This document shows, one piece after another, positions 36,164 through 45,573 of a stretch of DNA of 64,000 nt. Position numbers and translations under genes: made by a program. This stretch comes from Thermoflavifilum aggregans (lineage in GTDB: Bacteria; Bacteroidota; Bacteroidia; Chitinophagales; Chitinophagaceae): NCBI RefSeq assembly GCF_002797735.1, contig NZ_PGFG01000001.1, positions 1,178,001 through 1,242,000 on the forward strand, in the 5' to 3' direction. Position 1 is the stretch's first letter; every line of letters begins with the position of its first letter. The notes under the pieces are model-generated. The model was not told where the DNA came from. It searched no databases and worked only from the letters and a program-made list of their open reading frames with translations.

Positions 36164-36171
36164 TAGCTTTG
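36164..36171 (+). promoter_or_regulatory. -7 element (TAGCTTTG) of tRNA-Pro
   Basis: TAGCTTTG fits TAnnTTTG and ends 16 bases before the tRNA 5' end. Confidence 0.5.
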
Positions 36172-36187
36172 CAACCCTGATCAGGTT

Positions 36188-36265
36188 CGGGGAGTAGCTC
36201 AGCCCGGTTAGAGTACACGTCTGGGGGGCGTGTGGTCGCTGGTTCGAATCCAGTCTCCCCGACCA
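36188..36265 (+). tRNA. tRNA-Pro (GGG)
   Basis: Acceptor CGGGGAG/CTCCCCG with discriminator A and an encoded CCA, anticodon stem CACGT/GCGTG around loop CTGGGGG (anticodon GGG), and T arm GCTGG-TTCGAAT-CCAGT. Followed 5 bases later by a strong terminator. Confidence 0.95.
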
Positions 36266-36270
36266 CAAAA

Positions 36271-36301
36271 GCCGGGGTTCACAAGCCCGGCTTTTTTATT
36301 T
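36271..36301 (+). terminator. Rho-independent terminator after tRNA-Pro
   Basis: GCCGGG / CCCGGC 6-bp GC stem, 9-base loop, then TTTTTTATTT. Ends the tRNA-Pro transcript ahead of argH. Confidence 0.9.
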
Positions 36302-36352
36302 GACGAAAATCATCATCAGCTTTTATATTTCCCGCTGTAATTTCGTGAGCCC

Positions 36353-37693
36353 ATGAACAAGCTCTGGCAAAAAAATATTCCGGTTCATGAAGCCGTAGAA
36401 CGTTTTACCACTGCCAGTGACAGGCAGTTTGATCCCTTGCTTGCGCCCTTTGATATTCTGGGTTCGCTGGCACATATCCGCATGCTGGCCGCTGTAGGCC
36501 TGCTGGCTGAGGCAGAACAAAAACAACTGGCCACGGCTTTGCGTGAAATTTATCAGCATATTGCGGAAAAAGGATTTGCACTGGAGCCGGGCGTAGAAGA
36601 TGTACATTCACAGATTGAACTGTGGCTCACCCAAAAGCTGGGTGATATCGGTAAAAAAATCCACAGTGGCCGTTCCCGCAACGATCAGGTGCTGGTGGAT
36701 ATTAAACTGTTTCTGCGTGCAGAAATAGAAACGTTGGTGCATGAACTGTACAGCTTTTTTCAGAAGCTGATTCAATTGAGCGAGCAGCACCGAGATGATC
36801 TGATGCCCGGATATACGCATTTGCAGCTGGCCATGCCATCATCTTTCGGTTTATGGTTTAGTGCGTATGCCGAAAGCTTGGTGGATGATATGCGCATACT
36901 CCGTGCAGCATTTGACGTGGTCAACAAAAATCCATTGGGCTCTGCAGCAGGCTATGGTTCATCATTTCCGCTGAATAGGAAAATGACTACCGCTTTGCTG
37001 GGTTTCGATGATTTGCATTACAATGTGATGTATGCCCAGATGAGCCGCGGTAAAACAGAAAAAATCGTGGCGCAGGCGTTATCCAATATAGCTGCCACAT
37101 TGGGCCGTTTGGCTATGGATGTATGCCTGTACATGAATCCGCATTTTAATTTCATTCGCCTGCCGGATGAATTTACAACCGGATCATCCATCATGCCACA
37201 CAAAAAAAATCCCGATGTATTTGAACTGATACGCGCCCGATGCAATCAGCTGCAGGCATTGCCATATGAAATTACTGTGATGACAACCAATTTGCCTTCA
37301 GGCTACCATCGCGATCTGCAGCTGATAAAGGAGCATTTGTTTCCTGCTTTTCAGTTGTTGAAAGATTGCGTGCAGATGTTTGATCTCATGTTTACCCATC
37401 TGGAAGTCAGGAAAAATATTCTGGATGATCCTCAATACAAGTATCTATTCAGTGTGGAAGAAGTGAATCGCCGTGTATTGCAGGGCATTCCTTTCCGCGA
37501 TGCATACCGGCAGGTGGGACAGGAAATTGAAGAAGGCCGTTTTCAATACAGCGGTGAACTGCATCATACACACGAAGGAAGCATTGGCAACCTCTGCCTG
37601 GATGATATCAAACGCATGATGGAGACACAGGTAAACAGCTTTCCTTTCGAAAAGATTCATCAGGCTTTGCAGCAATTGCTTGCAGAAGCATAA
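36353..37693 (+). CDS. argH: Argininosuccinate lyase
   Basis: 446 residues. Last step of arginine synthesis, releasing fumarate from argininosuccinate. The fumarase-superfamily signature GSSIMPHKKNPDVFELIRAR is intact; VHSQIELWL, HSGRSRNDQVLVDIKLFLR and MPGYTHLQLAMPSSF are ASL-specific. Start MNKLWQKNIPVHEAVERFT agrees with homologues that begin with a conserved LWxK. No other arg genes are near. It lies behind tRNA-Pro and its terminator. Confidence 0.96.
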   Translation: MNKLWQKNIPVHEAVERFTTASDRQFDPLLAPFDILGSLAHIRMLAAVGLLAEAEQKQLATALREIYQHIAEKGFALEPGVEDVHSQIELWLTQKLGDIGKKIHSGRSRNDQVLVDIKLFLRAEIETLVHELYSFFQKLIQLSEQHRDDLMPGYTHLQLAMPSSFGLWFSAYAESLVDDMRILRAAFDVVNKNPLGSAAGYGSSFPLNRKMTTALLGFDDLHYNVMYAQMSRGKTEKIVAQALSNIAATLGRLAMDVCLYMNPHFNFIRLPDEFTTGSSIMPHKKNPDVFELIRARCNQLQALPYEITVMTTNLPSGYHRDLQLIKEHLFPAFQLLKDCVQMFDLMFTHLEVRKNILDDPQYKYLFSVEEVNRRVLQGIPFRDAYRQVGQEIEEGRFQYSGELHHTHEGSIGNLCLDDIKRMMETQVNSFPFEKIHQALQQLLAEA

Positions 37694-37727
37694 GATTCGT
37701 TTTCTGCGGCTGGTGCAAACATTCGGC

Positions 37728-37765
37728 TGCCCCAAAGGGGCACGGGAGCCTTTTATCTGGCTCCC
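37728..37765. repeat. Two tandem GC-rich hairpins between convergent argH and S9 peptidase genes
   Basis: TGCCCC-AAA-GGGGCA (37728-37742) and GGGAGCC-8 bases-GGCTCCC (37744-37765) sit side by side. The second includes the last codons and stop of the peptidase gene. Neither is followed by a T-run, so they look like mRNA-end or bidirectional termination structures of a non-canonical kind. Confidence 0.55.
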
Positions 37766-40047
37766 GGCGGACAGTTGGTTTCCAGAAATTGAGTCAGCAA
37801 AGTGTACAGATGCTGGGTAGTGCCCTTGCCTTCGCTGATACTATGTGTGCGATTGGGATATTCCATCATGGCAAATTGTTTTCCATGTGCAACCAATGCA
37901 TTGATCAATCGTTCCTGATTCTGATAATGCACATTGTCATCACCGCTGCCATGTACAATCAGCAGATGTCCCCGCAGGCCTTCCACATGGTTTATGGATG
38001 AACCGGCTTCGTAATATGCACTGTCGTCGGGCATCAGACCCATATAGCGTTCTTCATAGATGTTGTCGTAACATGGCAGATAGGATATGCCCGCTACGGC
38101 CATACCGGTTTTGTAGATATCCGGGTATTGAAACATCAGGTTTTGGGTGGATGATCCACCGCCACTCCAGCCCCATACGGCAATACGGCTGGTATCAACC
38201 CATGGCCATTCCAAAATTTTTCTGGCTGCCATAGCCTGATCATGAATATTTAGCACGCCAATACCGCGATAAATGGCATGTCGCCAGGCTGCACCCTTGG
38301 GTGCAGGCGTACCCCGGTTATCAACCGAAATAATCACATATCCTGCATCGGCAAGTTGCTGATACCAGGCATTCGGTGCAAATACATCACGCACCGTGGT
38401 GGATGCCGGTTCACCGTACACATAAAACAGCACGGGATATTTTTTTGTGGAATCGAAATTTGCGGGTTTTATTATCCAGCCATCCATGGTGACTCCATCG
38501 TCAGTGGTAACGCGGAAAAAGGTTTGAGGATTGCGTGTCAGAAAATGAACTTGTTCAGCAGATAAAGGATATTGAGGTAAACTTTTCAGTACTGAGCCTG
38601 ATGGGAATGCAACCATTTCGGCTACCGGCGGTGTGGTGTGATTGGAAAAAATATGCAGGGCAAACAGGCCATCTGCTGAAAACTGATATTGATGTGTACC
38701 TGTTTCATCGGCCGGAGAAACTTTCTCGGGAGTGGTACTGCTTCCATCGAGTCGCACCCGATACAAATATTGCTGGGTGGCATTTTCAGGCGACGCAGTG
38801 AAATACAGCCATCCGTTTTGTTCATCAATACCAGCGATGTCAATCACATCATAATTTCCGCGAGTTAGCAGTTTTTCACCAGTACCATCGCGATGCAGCC
38901 GGTATACATGTTTCCATCCGTCTTTTTCCGTTGTCCACAGGAAATCCTGATAATGCGCAATCCAGTCCCATCCCGGCCGATCATATTGCCAGAAATAATT
39001 CAGGTCAATCCATGTGGTATCACCTTCTGCATAAATACGTTTTACGGTATGGTTTTTCACGTTGGCTAGGTAAAGCACGCTGCTATCCTGCCGTCTGTTC
39101 AGTTGCTGAATCATGAGTTCATTTGCGTTGCCGGCCCATTCCATCCGCGGCAGATAATGCTGATAGGGATCGCCGGGAATTTTTATCCAGGAGGTAATAC
39201 CGCTGTTTACATCCACCACGCCGATACGTGCTGATGAAGGGTTGTAGCCGACCTTCGGGTATTGTACGGGAATGGTAAATGAATAAATAGAATCTGTGGT
39301 ATTCAGCATTACATAATCACGTACTTTGCTGGCATTGATTTGCCAGTAAGCAATTGACTTGCTGTCGGGGCTCCAGCGAAATCCGTCGCGGCAAAAAAGC
39401 TCTTCTTCATAAGCCCAGTCGAATGTACCATTGATGATTTTTTCCGTTCCGTCGTGTGTGAGCTGTTTTCTTTTGCCTGTGGCTAAATCTTCCACATAGA
39501 TATTATGTTCACTCACATAAGCAGCCATTTTCCCGTCGGGTGAAATTTTTGCAAACTGCAGCGATGAAGGCGGAAGTCCTTTTCCTAACTGATAAAGCCG
39601 ATGGGCTTGCAGATTATAAACCCAGAAATCGCCGCGCGTGTGTGCACGCCAAACGCGTTTGGAATTGGTGAAAATGAGTAACAGATGATGAGCGCGGTCG
39701 TAGCTGTAGGATTCCACATGGAGGGCCTGCTGGCTGCCGGAAGGAGTAAGCTCGCGGGAACTAACCAGCACCTGCGATGCAAAACCGGAAGCAGGATCGT
39801 ATTCCACAATTTGTTGTGTACCGTCATCAGCAGTGATCAATCGGGTAAACAGATGTCCGGTTTTTTCCCATTGCACACGTTCAAAACTTTCGATGTCGGG
39901 TAACGGACGCGGTTCATCGTCGCTCCATACGAGGCTGTTGGGCGACCAAGCATGAGCCAGAGGTTGAGCGAAAGATGCGTACATTCCCAGATACAGGCTG
40001 CATAAGCCAAGCAGCAGCAATGATTTGCAATATTTCATAACAGGCAT
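37753..40047 (-). CDS. S9 family dipeptidyl-peptidase IV-like serine peptidase, exported
   Basis: About 764 residues from ATG 40047 (or 761 from 40038). Signal peptide KYCKSLLLLGLCSLYLGMYA. The N-terminal eight-bladed propeller (DPP IV N domain) includes DWAYEEELFCRDGFRWSPDS, where the Glu-Glu pair binds the substrate amino terminus. The alpha/beta hydrolase end has nucleophile Ser in AVWGWSGGGSS (instead of the more usual GWSYGG), Asp in HGSGDDNVHYQN, and His in NRTHSISEG. It probably removes X-Pro or X-Ala dipeptides from peptides in the periplasm. The open frame upstream to 40122 lacks signal-peptide character. Confidence 0.93.
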   Translation of the reverse strand: MPVMKYCKSLLLLGLCSLYLGMYASFAQPLAHAWSPNSLVWSDDEPRPLPDIESFERVQWEKTGHLFTRLITADDGTQQIVEYDPASGFASQVLVSSRELTPSGSQQALHVESYSYDRAHHLLLIFTNSKRVWRAHTRGDFWVYNLQAHRLYQLGKGLPPSSLQFAKISPDGKMAAYVSEHNIYVEDLATGKRKQLTHDGTEKIINGTFDWAYEEELFCRDGFRWSPDSKSIAYWQINASKVRDYVMLNTTDSIYSFTIPVQYPKVGYNPSSARIGVVDVNSGITSWIKIPGDPYQHYLPRMEWAGNANELMIQQLNRRQDSSVLYLANVKNHTVKRIYAEGDTTWIDLNYFWQYDRPGWDWIAHYQDFLWTTEKDGWKHVYRLHRDGTGEKLLTRGNYDVIDIAGIDEQNGWLYFTASPENATQQYLYRVRLDGSSTTPEKVSPADETGTHQYQFSADGLFALHIFSNHTTPPVAEMVAFPSGSVLKSLPQYPLSAEQVHFLTRNPQTFFRVTTDDGVTMDGWIIKPANFDSTKKYPVLFYVYGEPASTTVRDVFAPNAWYQQLADAGYVIISVDNRGTPAPKGAAWRHAIYRGIGVLNIHDQAMAARKILEWPWVDTSRIAVWGWSGGGSSTQNLMFQYPDIYKTGMAVAGISYLPCYDNIYEERYMGLMPDDSAYYEAGSSINHVEGLRGHLLIVHGSGDDNVHYQNQERLINALVAHGKQFAMMEYPNRTHSISEGKGTTQHLYTLLTQFLETNCPPGAR

Positions 40048-40149
40048 ATTTTGTTGACAAAACGAAAGTAGAAAAATTGTGCTTGACTGCAACGGAATTT
40101 TGATGAATGTACAGGCCATCATGAATAGTTATTTTTACAGAAAATTTGC

Positions 40150-41208
40150 ATGCGTGTGAAGATTCCTGCAGACGATGCTGAATTGTATCAAAGTGATGAA
40201 TTCGAACGGTTGCTGATCACGGTAGATGGGCGACAGGAGCCGGTTCGGGTTGATAAATATTTAACCCAGCGCATTGCAGGTATTTCGCGTAATCGCATCC
40301 AACAGGCCATTGAAGCGGGTCTGGTGAAATGGCTTGATCCTGACGGGCAGCAGCAACCCCGTCCTGTAAAAGCCAACTACAAGGTGAAACCAGGTGACCG
40401 GTTTGAAGTCTGGCTTTTTGTACAGCCCGATACGGAAGAAATTATTCCTGAACCTGTCCCGCTAAATATTGTATATGAAGATGAACATGTGATTGTGATC
40501 AACAAACCGGCCGGTCTGGTCGTACATCCCGGTAATGGCAATTATTCAGGCACCCTGGTCAATGGATTGGCTTATCATCTGCAAAACACGGCTTCGCAAG
40601 AGCTTCCCCGATGGGGGTTGGTACATCGTATTGATAAAAATACCAGCGGATTGCTAGTTGTGGCCAAATCAGATCTGGCCCTGCGGCATCTTGCCCGTCA
40701 ATTCTATGAACATACCACAGAAAGAAAATACCTGGCATTGGTGTGGGGCGATTTGCCGCAGGATAGCGGTACTATCCGCGCCCATATCGGCAGACATCAA
40801 CGCTACCGCCAACTGATGGATGCCTATCCCGATGGAGAATATGGAAAGGAGGCAGTTACCCACTATCGTGTGCTGGAAAGATTTTATTATGTGACTTTGG
40901 TGGAATGTCAACTGGAAACAGGCCGCACACATCAGATCCGCGTGCATATGCAGCATATCGGCCATCCTTTGTTCAATGATGAAACCTATGGTGGCAACCG
41001 CATTGTAAAAGGTACGATATACAGGCAATACAAGGATTTTGTGAATCGTTGCTTTGAAATCATGCCCCGCCAGGCTCTTCATGCACAGACCCTGGGCTTT
41101 ACGCATCCTGCCACTGGCGAGCGCATGTATTTTGAGGCTCCCCTGCCGGATGATTTTCGCGCGGTGCTGGAAGCCTGGAGAGAGTATGTATCGGCTTTAC
41201 AGCGTTAG
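40150..41208 (+). CDS. RluA-family 23S rRNA pseudouridine synthase (RluD-like)
   Basis: 352 residues. N-terminal S4 RNA-binding domain (about 33-90, VRVDKYLTQRIAGISRNRIQ), then the catalytic domain with IVINKPAGLVVHPGNGN, and GLVHRIDKNTSGLLVVAK containing catalytic Asp162. RTHQIRVHM and FGRHQRYRQ-like segments are typical of RluD, which modifies U1911, U1915 and U1917 of 23S rRNA. The exact target in this organism is inferred from family similarity. Divergent from the S9 peptidase gene. Confidence 0.94.
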   Translation: MRVKIPADDAELYQSDEFERLLITVDGRQEPVRVDKYLTQRIAGISRNRIQQAIEAGLVKWLDPDGQQQPRPVKANYKVKPGDRFEVWLFVQPDTEEIIPEPVPLNIVYEDEHVIVINKPAGLVVHPGNGNYSGTLVNGLAYHLQNTASQELPRWGLVHRIDKNTSGLLVVAKSDLALRHLARQFYEHTTERKYLALVWGDLPQDSGTIRAHIGRHQRYRQLMDAYPDGEYGKEAVTHYRVLERFYYVTLVECQLETGRTHQIRVHMQHIGHPLFNDETYGGNRIVKGTIYRQYKDFVNRCFEIMPRQALHAQTLGFTHPATGERMYFEAPLPDDFRAVLEAWREYVSALQR

Positions 41209-41311
41209 AGTAGAAAGATAAAATTTTTTGAAACTCCGCAATCTTCCTATTTTTCAGCGTTAAAAAATTTTTACTGTTATTTATAACAAATCAGTAATCG
41301 GACTGGATGGT

Positions 41312-41319
41312 TAGTTTTG
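41312..41319 (+). promoter_or_regulatory. Candidate -7 element (TAGTTTTG) of xylB
   Basis: TAGTTTTG fits TAnnTTTG, 48 bases before the xylB start, within a 159-bp gap after the pseudouridine synthase gene. No clear -33 TTG. Confidence 0.45.
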
Positions 41320-41367
41320 GTTAAGGGCTAAAGGCCATAGCCGGATAAAATTTCAAACAAAAAGCTT

Positions 41368-42858
41368 ATGGCATATTTACTTGGATTTGACGTGGGTTCT
41401 TCCTCGGTAAAGGCATCTTTGGTAGACGCAGAAACCGGCCGATGCGTAGCCAGCGCTTTTTCCCCTGCCACGGAAATGCCAATTCAGGCCCCCCAACCGG
41501 GCTGGGCCGAGCAAGATCCGGAACGCTGGTGGCAGGAGCTGATCAACGCTACCCGTCGGCTGCAGGCAAAGGCTAACCTGCAGGAAGTCAAAGCCATTGG
41601 TATTTCCTATCAGATGCACGGGCTGGTGTGTGTAGATCGCCACCAGCGTGTGTTGCGGCCGGCTATCATCTGGTGCGACAGCCGGGCGGTAGATATCGGC
41701 CGCCAGGCATTTGAACAGCTTGGTGAATTATTTTGCCTGCAGCATCTGCTCAACTCGCCGGGCAACTTCACAGCATCCAAACTGCGTTGGGTAAAAATCC
41801 ATGAGCCTCATGTATACGAACAGATTCAGTACATCCTGTTGCCCGGCGATTATATTGCCATGCGGCTCACAGGTGAGCCTGCAACCACTCTCACGGGGCT
41901 TTCCGAAGGCATCTGGTGGGATTATGCCAGGCAACAGGTGAGCGAAGAACTGCTTCGGCATTATGAAATTGACAAGCAGCTTTTGCCTCCGCTGGTACCT
42001 GTTTTTGGTGAACAGGGCCGCGTAACGAAGCAGGCTGCTGAACAATTGCAAATACCAGCCGGCATACCTGTCAGTTACCGGGCAGGTGATCAGCCCAATA
42101 ATGCTTTTTCGCTGAAGGTGCTGTATCCGGGCGAAGCTGCAGCTACAGCCGGCACCAGTGCCGTTATTTACAGCGTCACCGATCGGGCGGCAGCTGATGA
42201 GCGTTCGCGCATCAACACTTTTATTCATGTAACTCATCAGCCACGGCAACCGCGTTATGGATTGCTGCTTTGCATCAATGGGGCCGGCATTTTCAATGGC
42301 TGGCTCCGTAAATATTTCAGCAATGCGGGTTATGAAGATATGAACCGTCAGGCCGCACAGATAGAAGCAGGAGCTGATGGACTGCTCTTTTTCCCGTTTG
42401 GAAACGGTGCAGAACGCGTACTCGAAAACCGTTTGTTGCAGGCTCATCTGATGGAACTGGATCTCAATAGGCATAGCAGTGCGCATATATTTCGTGCTGC
42501 ACAGGAAGGTGTGGTTTTTGCCCTGAAGTATGGGTATGATATTCTGCAGCAAACCGGATCAGCCGTACAGGTCATCCGGGCGGGGATGGCCAACATGTTT
42601 TTGAGTCCCGTATTCCGGGAAGTTTTTACCCATACCACCGGAGCTGTGCTGGAGCTGTATGAAACGGATGGAGCCCAAGGTGCAGCACGGGCTGCGGGCG
42701 TGGGTGCAGACTTGTATGCCTCATGGGAAGAATGTTTTACGGGTATCCATAAAGTCATGGAACTGCATCCGGAAACCACATATCAACAGCGCTATGCCGC
42801 CATCTACGAAAAATGGAAAAACAGATTGCAGCAAATCGTGGATCTGAAAGCTCATTGA
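41368..42858 (+). CDS. xylB: Xylulokinase
   Basis: 496 residues, FGGY carbohydrate kinase phosphorylating D-xylulose with ATP to xylulose-5-phosphate. LLGFDVGSSSVKASLVD opens the first ATPase lobe, YQMHGLV (about 81-87) carries the Met-His substrate contact of XylB, AGDQPNNAF holds the catalytic Asp241, and GTSAVIYS begins the second lobe; FFPFGNGAERV and GAARAAGVG are family features. No xylose isomerase or transporter is adjacent. Gives a metabolic exit for pentoses released by the secreted glycosidases of the region. Confidence 0.94.
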   Translation: MAYLLGFDVGSSSVKASLVDAETGRCVASAFSPATEMPIQAPQPGWAEQDPERWWQELINATRRLQAKANLQEVKAIGISYQMHGLVCVDRHQRVLRPAIIWCDSRAVDIGRQAFEQLGELFCLQHLLNSPGNFTASKLRWVKIHEPHVYEQIQYILLPGDYIAMRLTGEPATTLTGLSEGIWWDYARQQVSEELLRHYEIDKQLLPPLVPVFGEQGRVTKQAAEQLQIPAGIPVSYRAGDQPNNAFSLKVLYPGEAAATAGTSAVIYSVTDRAAADERSRINTFIHVTHQPRQPRYGLLLCINGAGIFNGWLRKYFSNAGYEDMNRQAAQIEAGADGLLFFPFGNGAERVLENRLLQAHLMELDLNRHSSAHIFRAAQEGVVFALKYGYDILQQTGSAVQVIRAGMANMFLSPVFREVFTHTTGAVLELYETDGAQGAARAAGVGADLYASWEECFTGIHKVMELHPETTYQQRYAAIYEKWKNRLQQIVDLKAH

Positions 42859-42888
42859 ATTATAAGAGCAGCGCGCGGGCAGCATTTC

Positions 42889-42920
42889 TTGTTCACACGA
42901 AGAAATTAATTCTTAACTTG
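42889..42920 (+). promoter_or_regulatory. Promoter of tRNA-Lys
   Basis: TTG (42889-42891), 21 bases, then TTAACTTG (one mismatch to TAnnTTTG), ending 11 bases before the tRNA. Spacing is in the accepted range. Confidence 0.5.
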
Positions 42921-42931
42921 CAGCCCCGAAT

Positions 42932-43004
<73 letters not shown>

Positions 43005-43041
43005 CTCTGCTACATTCCAAGGTTGTTTTATTGTTCTTTGG

Positions 43042-43800
43042 TTAATGACCACTTTTGAGGTATTCTCTCAAAACCGCTGTTTGCGGATGTTCGAAAATTT
43101 CTTGCGGAGGCCCTTGCTCAATCACTTCTCCCAAGTACATAAAAATCACATGATCAGCAAGCCTTTTTGCCTGGCGTAAAATATGCGTTACCAAAACCAA
43201 TGTGTAATCGGATTTTAATTCCAGAAATTTCTCTTCGATTTTTCTGCTGGAAATAGGATCCAATGCCGAAGTCGGTTCATCAGCCAGAATAATTTCAGGT
43301 TGTACGGCCAACCCTCTTGCCAGGCAAAGTCTTTGCTGCTGACCAATGGATAGCTTTGAAGCCGGGCCGTGAAGGCGATTCTTTACTTCTTCCCATAACC
43401 CTACCTCCTCCAGATAGTGCTGAACACGCTCCCGTATTGTGTGTTTGTCTGTAATGCCCTGCATTTTCAATCCGTATGCAACATTCTGGTAAATCGACAT
43501 AGGTAAGGGAAAGGGTCTTTGGGAGAGCAGACCCATCTTTTTGCGAACAGCTATTACATCCACATTGGGTTGAAAAATATCTTCATCATCAATCCACACT
43601 TTACCTGTAACCTGCAATTGAGGATGCAAATCAGTTAAGCGGTTTAAACATTTCAGCAACGTGGTTTTCCCACATCCCGATGGTCCAAGTATCACCGTAA
43701 TCTTGTTTCTTGGAATGTGAAGGTTTATGTGCCTGAGTATAACCTGTGTAGAAGTGGTGACATGCAAATCTTCAATCCTGATAATATCCTTGTTGTGCAT
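43042..43800 (-). CDS. pstB: Phosphate ABC transporter ATPase
   Basis: 252 residues. ABC ATPase driving high-affinity phosphate import: Walker A GPSGCGKTT (39-47), Q-loop, signature LSIGQQQRLCLARGLA, Walker B IILADEPTSALDP and switch His in VLVTHILRQ. The TLLKCLNRL and SGCGKTTLLK context with LDPISSRKIEE is PstB-like. Last gene of DUF2490-pstS-pstC-pstA-pstB; starts 12 bases after pstA. No phoU follows: the next element is tRNA-Lys on the other strand. Confidence 0.95.
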   Translation of the reverse strand: MHNKDIIRIEDLHVTTSTQVILRHINLHIPRNKITVILGPSGCGKTTLLKCLNRLTDLHPQLQVTGKVWIDDEDIFQPNVDVIAVRKKMGLLSQRPFPLPMSIYQNVAYGLKMQGITDKHTIRERVQHYLEEVGLWEEVKNRLHGPASKLSIGQQQRLCLARGLAVQPEIILADEPTSALDPISSRKIEEKFLELKSDYTLVLVTHILRQAKRLADHVIFMYLGEVIEQGPPQEIFEHPQTAVLREYLKSGH

Positions 43801-43812
43801 GAATAAACCATT

Positions 43813-44691
43813 TTAAATCTGATACTTCGATAATCTGGATGTGCATAATCTGATAAGCAGGCTGATCATGAGAATAATGATGGTTAAAATGAATGCAGCA
43901 GCATAGGCTCTTTCGCGTACCTCAGGAATGGGAGAACTCAATTGAAAAAATATAGCCAATGGCAATGAAGCAGTGGGATCATATAAATTCTTAGGTATAT
44001 AATCAGTATAACCAGTCGTGAATAATACAGAAGCTGCATCACCTATGGCTCTCCCAAATCCTACCAGCGTTGCGGTTATCAATCCTGGCATAGCCTGACG
44101 GATAAAAACCTGAAAAGCAATCTGCCGACGTGTAAGTCCCATTGCATAGCATGCTTCCAGCATACCTTCCGGAATCCCTTGCAGTGCCTCGTCAAAAGCC
44201 CGGATGATGATGGGAGTAATCATCAAAGCCAATGTAATAATACCAGCAAGCAATGATGCCTGAAGATGAAAAACAATCATTAGGACAAATCCAAAGGCTC
44301 CATACAGAATGGATGGTATGCCCCATAGAATATCAAGCAAATAACGAATTCCTGCTGTAATGCGATTATAATGCAGCAAATGAATATTCAGATATAACGC
44401 AACGGGTATTGATATCAATAAGGATAAAAACGTTCCGCCAACTGATAAATATACCGAACCAATAATGGCATTCAATATTCCTCCTTCTTTCCCGAAATAA
44501 AATCCACCTCCAGGAATCTCACTTATCATTTCCCATGATAGCGCAGGTATGCCTTCCCTGGAAATGACAAGTATCATGTAAATAAACACCAGAATAATGC
44601 TGTAGGTAGCAATAGCCATGATGCATTTCATGATTTTCTCCTCTAGTATGGATTTTCGTCTGGAACGCGAAGAGTGTGGAATATTTTTCAT
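43813..44691 (-). CDS. pstA: Phosphate ABC transporter permease PstA
   Basis: 292 residues, six transmembrane helices with a charged N-terminus (SRSRRKSILEEKIMK). The BPD_transp_1 domain shows GGTFLSLLISIPVALYL, DEALQGIPEGMLEACYAMGLTRRQ (EAA loop that contacts PstB) and TATLVGFGRAIGDAASVLFTTGYTD (split as two conserved parts, AIGDAA typical of PstA). Its ATG overlaps the pstC stop as ATGA, so translation is coupled. Confidence 0.95.
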   Translation of the reverse strand: MKNIPHSSRSRRKSILEEKIMKCIMAIATYSIILVFIYMILVISREGIPALSWEMISEIPGGGFYFGKEGGILNAIIGSVYLSVGGTFLSLLISIPVALYLNIHLLHYNRITAGIRYLLDILWGIPSILYGAFGFVLMIVFHLQASLLAGIITLALMITPIIIRAFDEALQGIPEGMLEACYAMGLTRRQIAFQVFIRQAMPGLITATLVGFGRAIGDAASVLFTTGYTDYIPKNLYDPTASLPLAIFFQLSSPIPEVRERAYAAAFILTIIILMISLLIRLCTSRLSKYQI

Positions 44692-45572
44692 GTTTGGTGC
44701 ATTTTATGAATAATCCAGTGAGAAATACTGTTAAATAAACAAATAATCAGAAACAGGATCAATCCTGCAAACATTAATGCTGACAGATAATGCGGAATAG
44801 ACATCATCTCACCATAATTATTGGCTATAAGCGCGGGAAGCGGGTAACCTGCCTGAAACATGTTTTCAGGAATCTGAGGTACATTGCCCACTACCATCAG
44901 CACAGCAATGGTTTCGCCCAGGGCTTTTGATATTCCTAATCCAACTGATGCTATAATGCCTCTACGTGCCTGCTTTAGCAGAACATATTTTATTGTCTCC
45001 CAGTATGTGGCTCCCAGCGACAATGAGATTTCTTTCAGTTCAATCGGAATTGTGCGGAAGATTTCAATCTGAAGATGAAGAATATAAGGAATGCTCATTA
45101 CTGCCAGTACAATTCCTCCCGAAAGCACACAATATCCGGAAGAGCTATAGCCAAGTGCAGGAGCCAGTTTCTGGCTTATCCATGGCACAATAACTAGCAC
45201 ACCCCATACGCCATACACTACAGAAGGAATACCTGCAAGGATATCCATCACCAGATGGATGGTACGCATCAGCCAGGGCTTTGCATATTGTGTAATGTAA
45301 ATGGATACCAGCAATGATACCGGAGCAGCCATACACAAACTTAATCCAGTTACCCACAATGTACCTGTTATAAAGCTTATCATCCCGAATTTGCCTTCTG
45401 CAGGCGACCAGGCTGAACTGCTTACCAGATGCCGCAAATGATATTGTCGAAGCAGAGGCATAGATTCAATCAGTAACCCAAACCCAACAGACAGAGGTAG
45501 TATGGACATCAGCAGGGTGGCCAAAAGCATCCAGTTGTCTGACAGCAAGTCAAACCATTTTCCCCGATTCAT
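44688..45572 (-). CDS. pstC: Phosphate ABC transporter permease PstC
   Basis: 294 residues, six transmembrane helices. GTLWVTGLSLCMAAPVSLLVS, DILAGIPSVVYGVWG, the EAA loop IPIELKEISLSLGATYWETI, and ISKALGETIAVLMVVGN (ALGETMAV-type PstC motif) are clear. It begins one base after pstS and ends by a 4-base overlap with pstA. Shorter than E. coli PstC (319). Confidence 0.95.
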   Translation of the reverse strand: MNRGKWFDLLSDNWMLLATLLMSILPLSVGFGLLIESMPLLRQYHLRHLVSSSAWSPAEGKFGMISFITGTLWVTGLSLCMAAPVSLLVSIYITQYAKPWLMRTIHLVMDILAGIPSVVYGVWGVLVIVPWISQKLAPALGYSSSGYCVLSGGIVLAVMSIPYILHLQIEIFRTIPIELKEISLSLGATYWETIKYVLLKQARRGIIASVGLGISKALGETIAVLMVVGNVPQIPENMFQAGYPLPALIANNYGEMMSIPHYLSALMFAGLILFLIICLFNSISHWIIHKMHQT

Positions 45573-45573
45573 G

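Noticed and set aside
41728-42552. 274-codon minus-strand frame over xylB
   Set aside because: Shadow of the xylulokinase with intact catalytic motifs.
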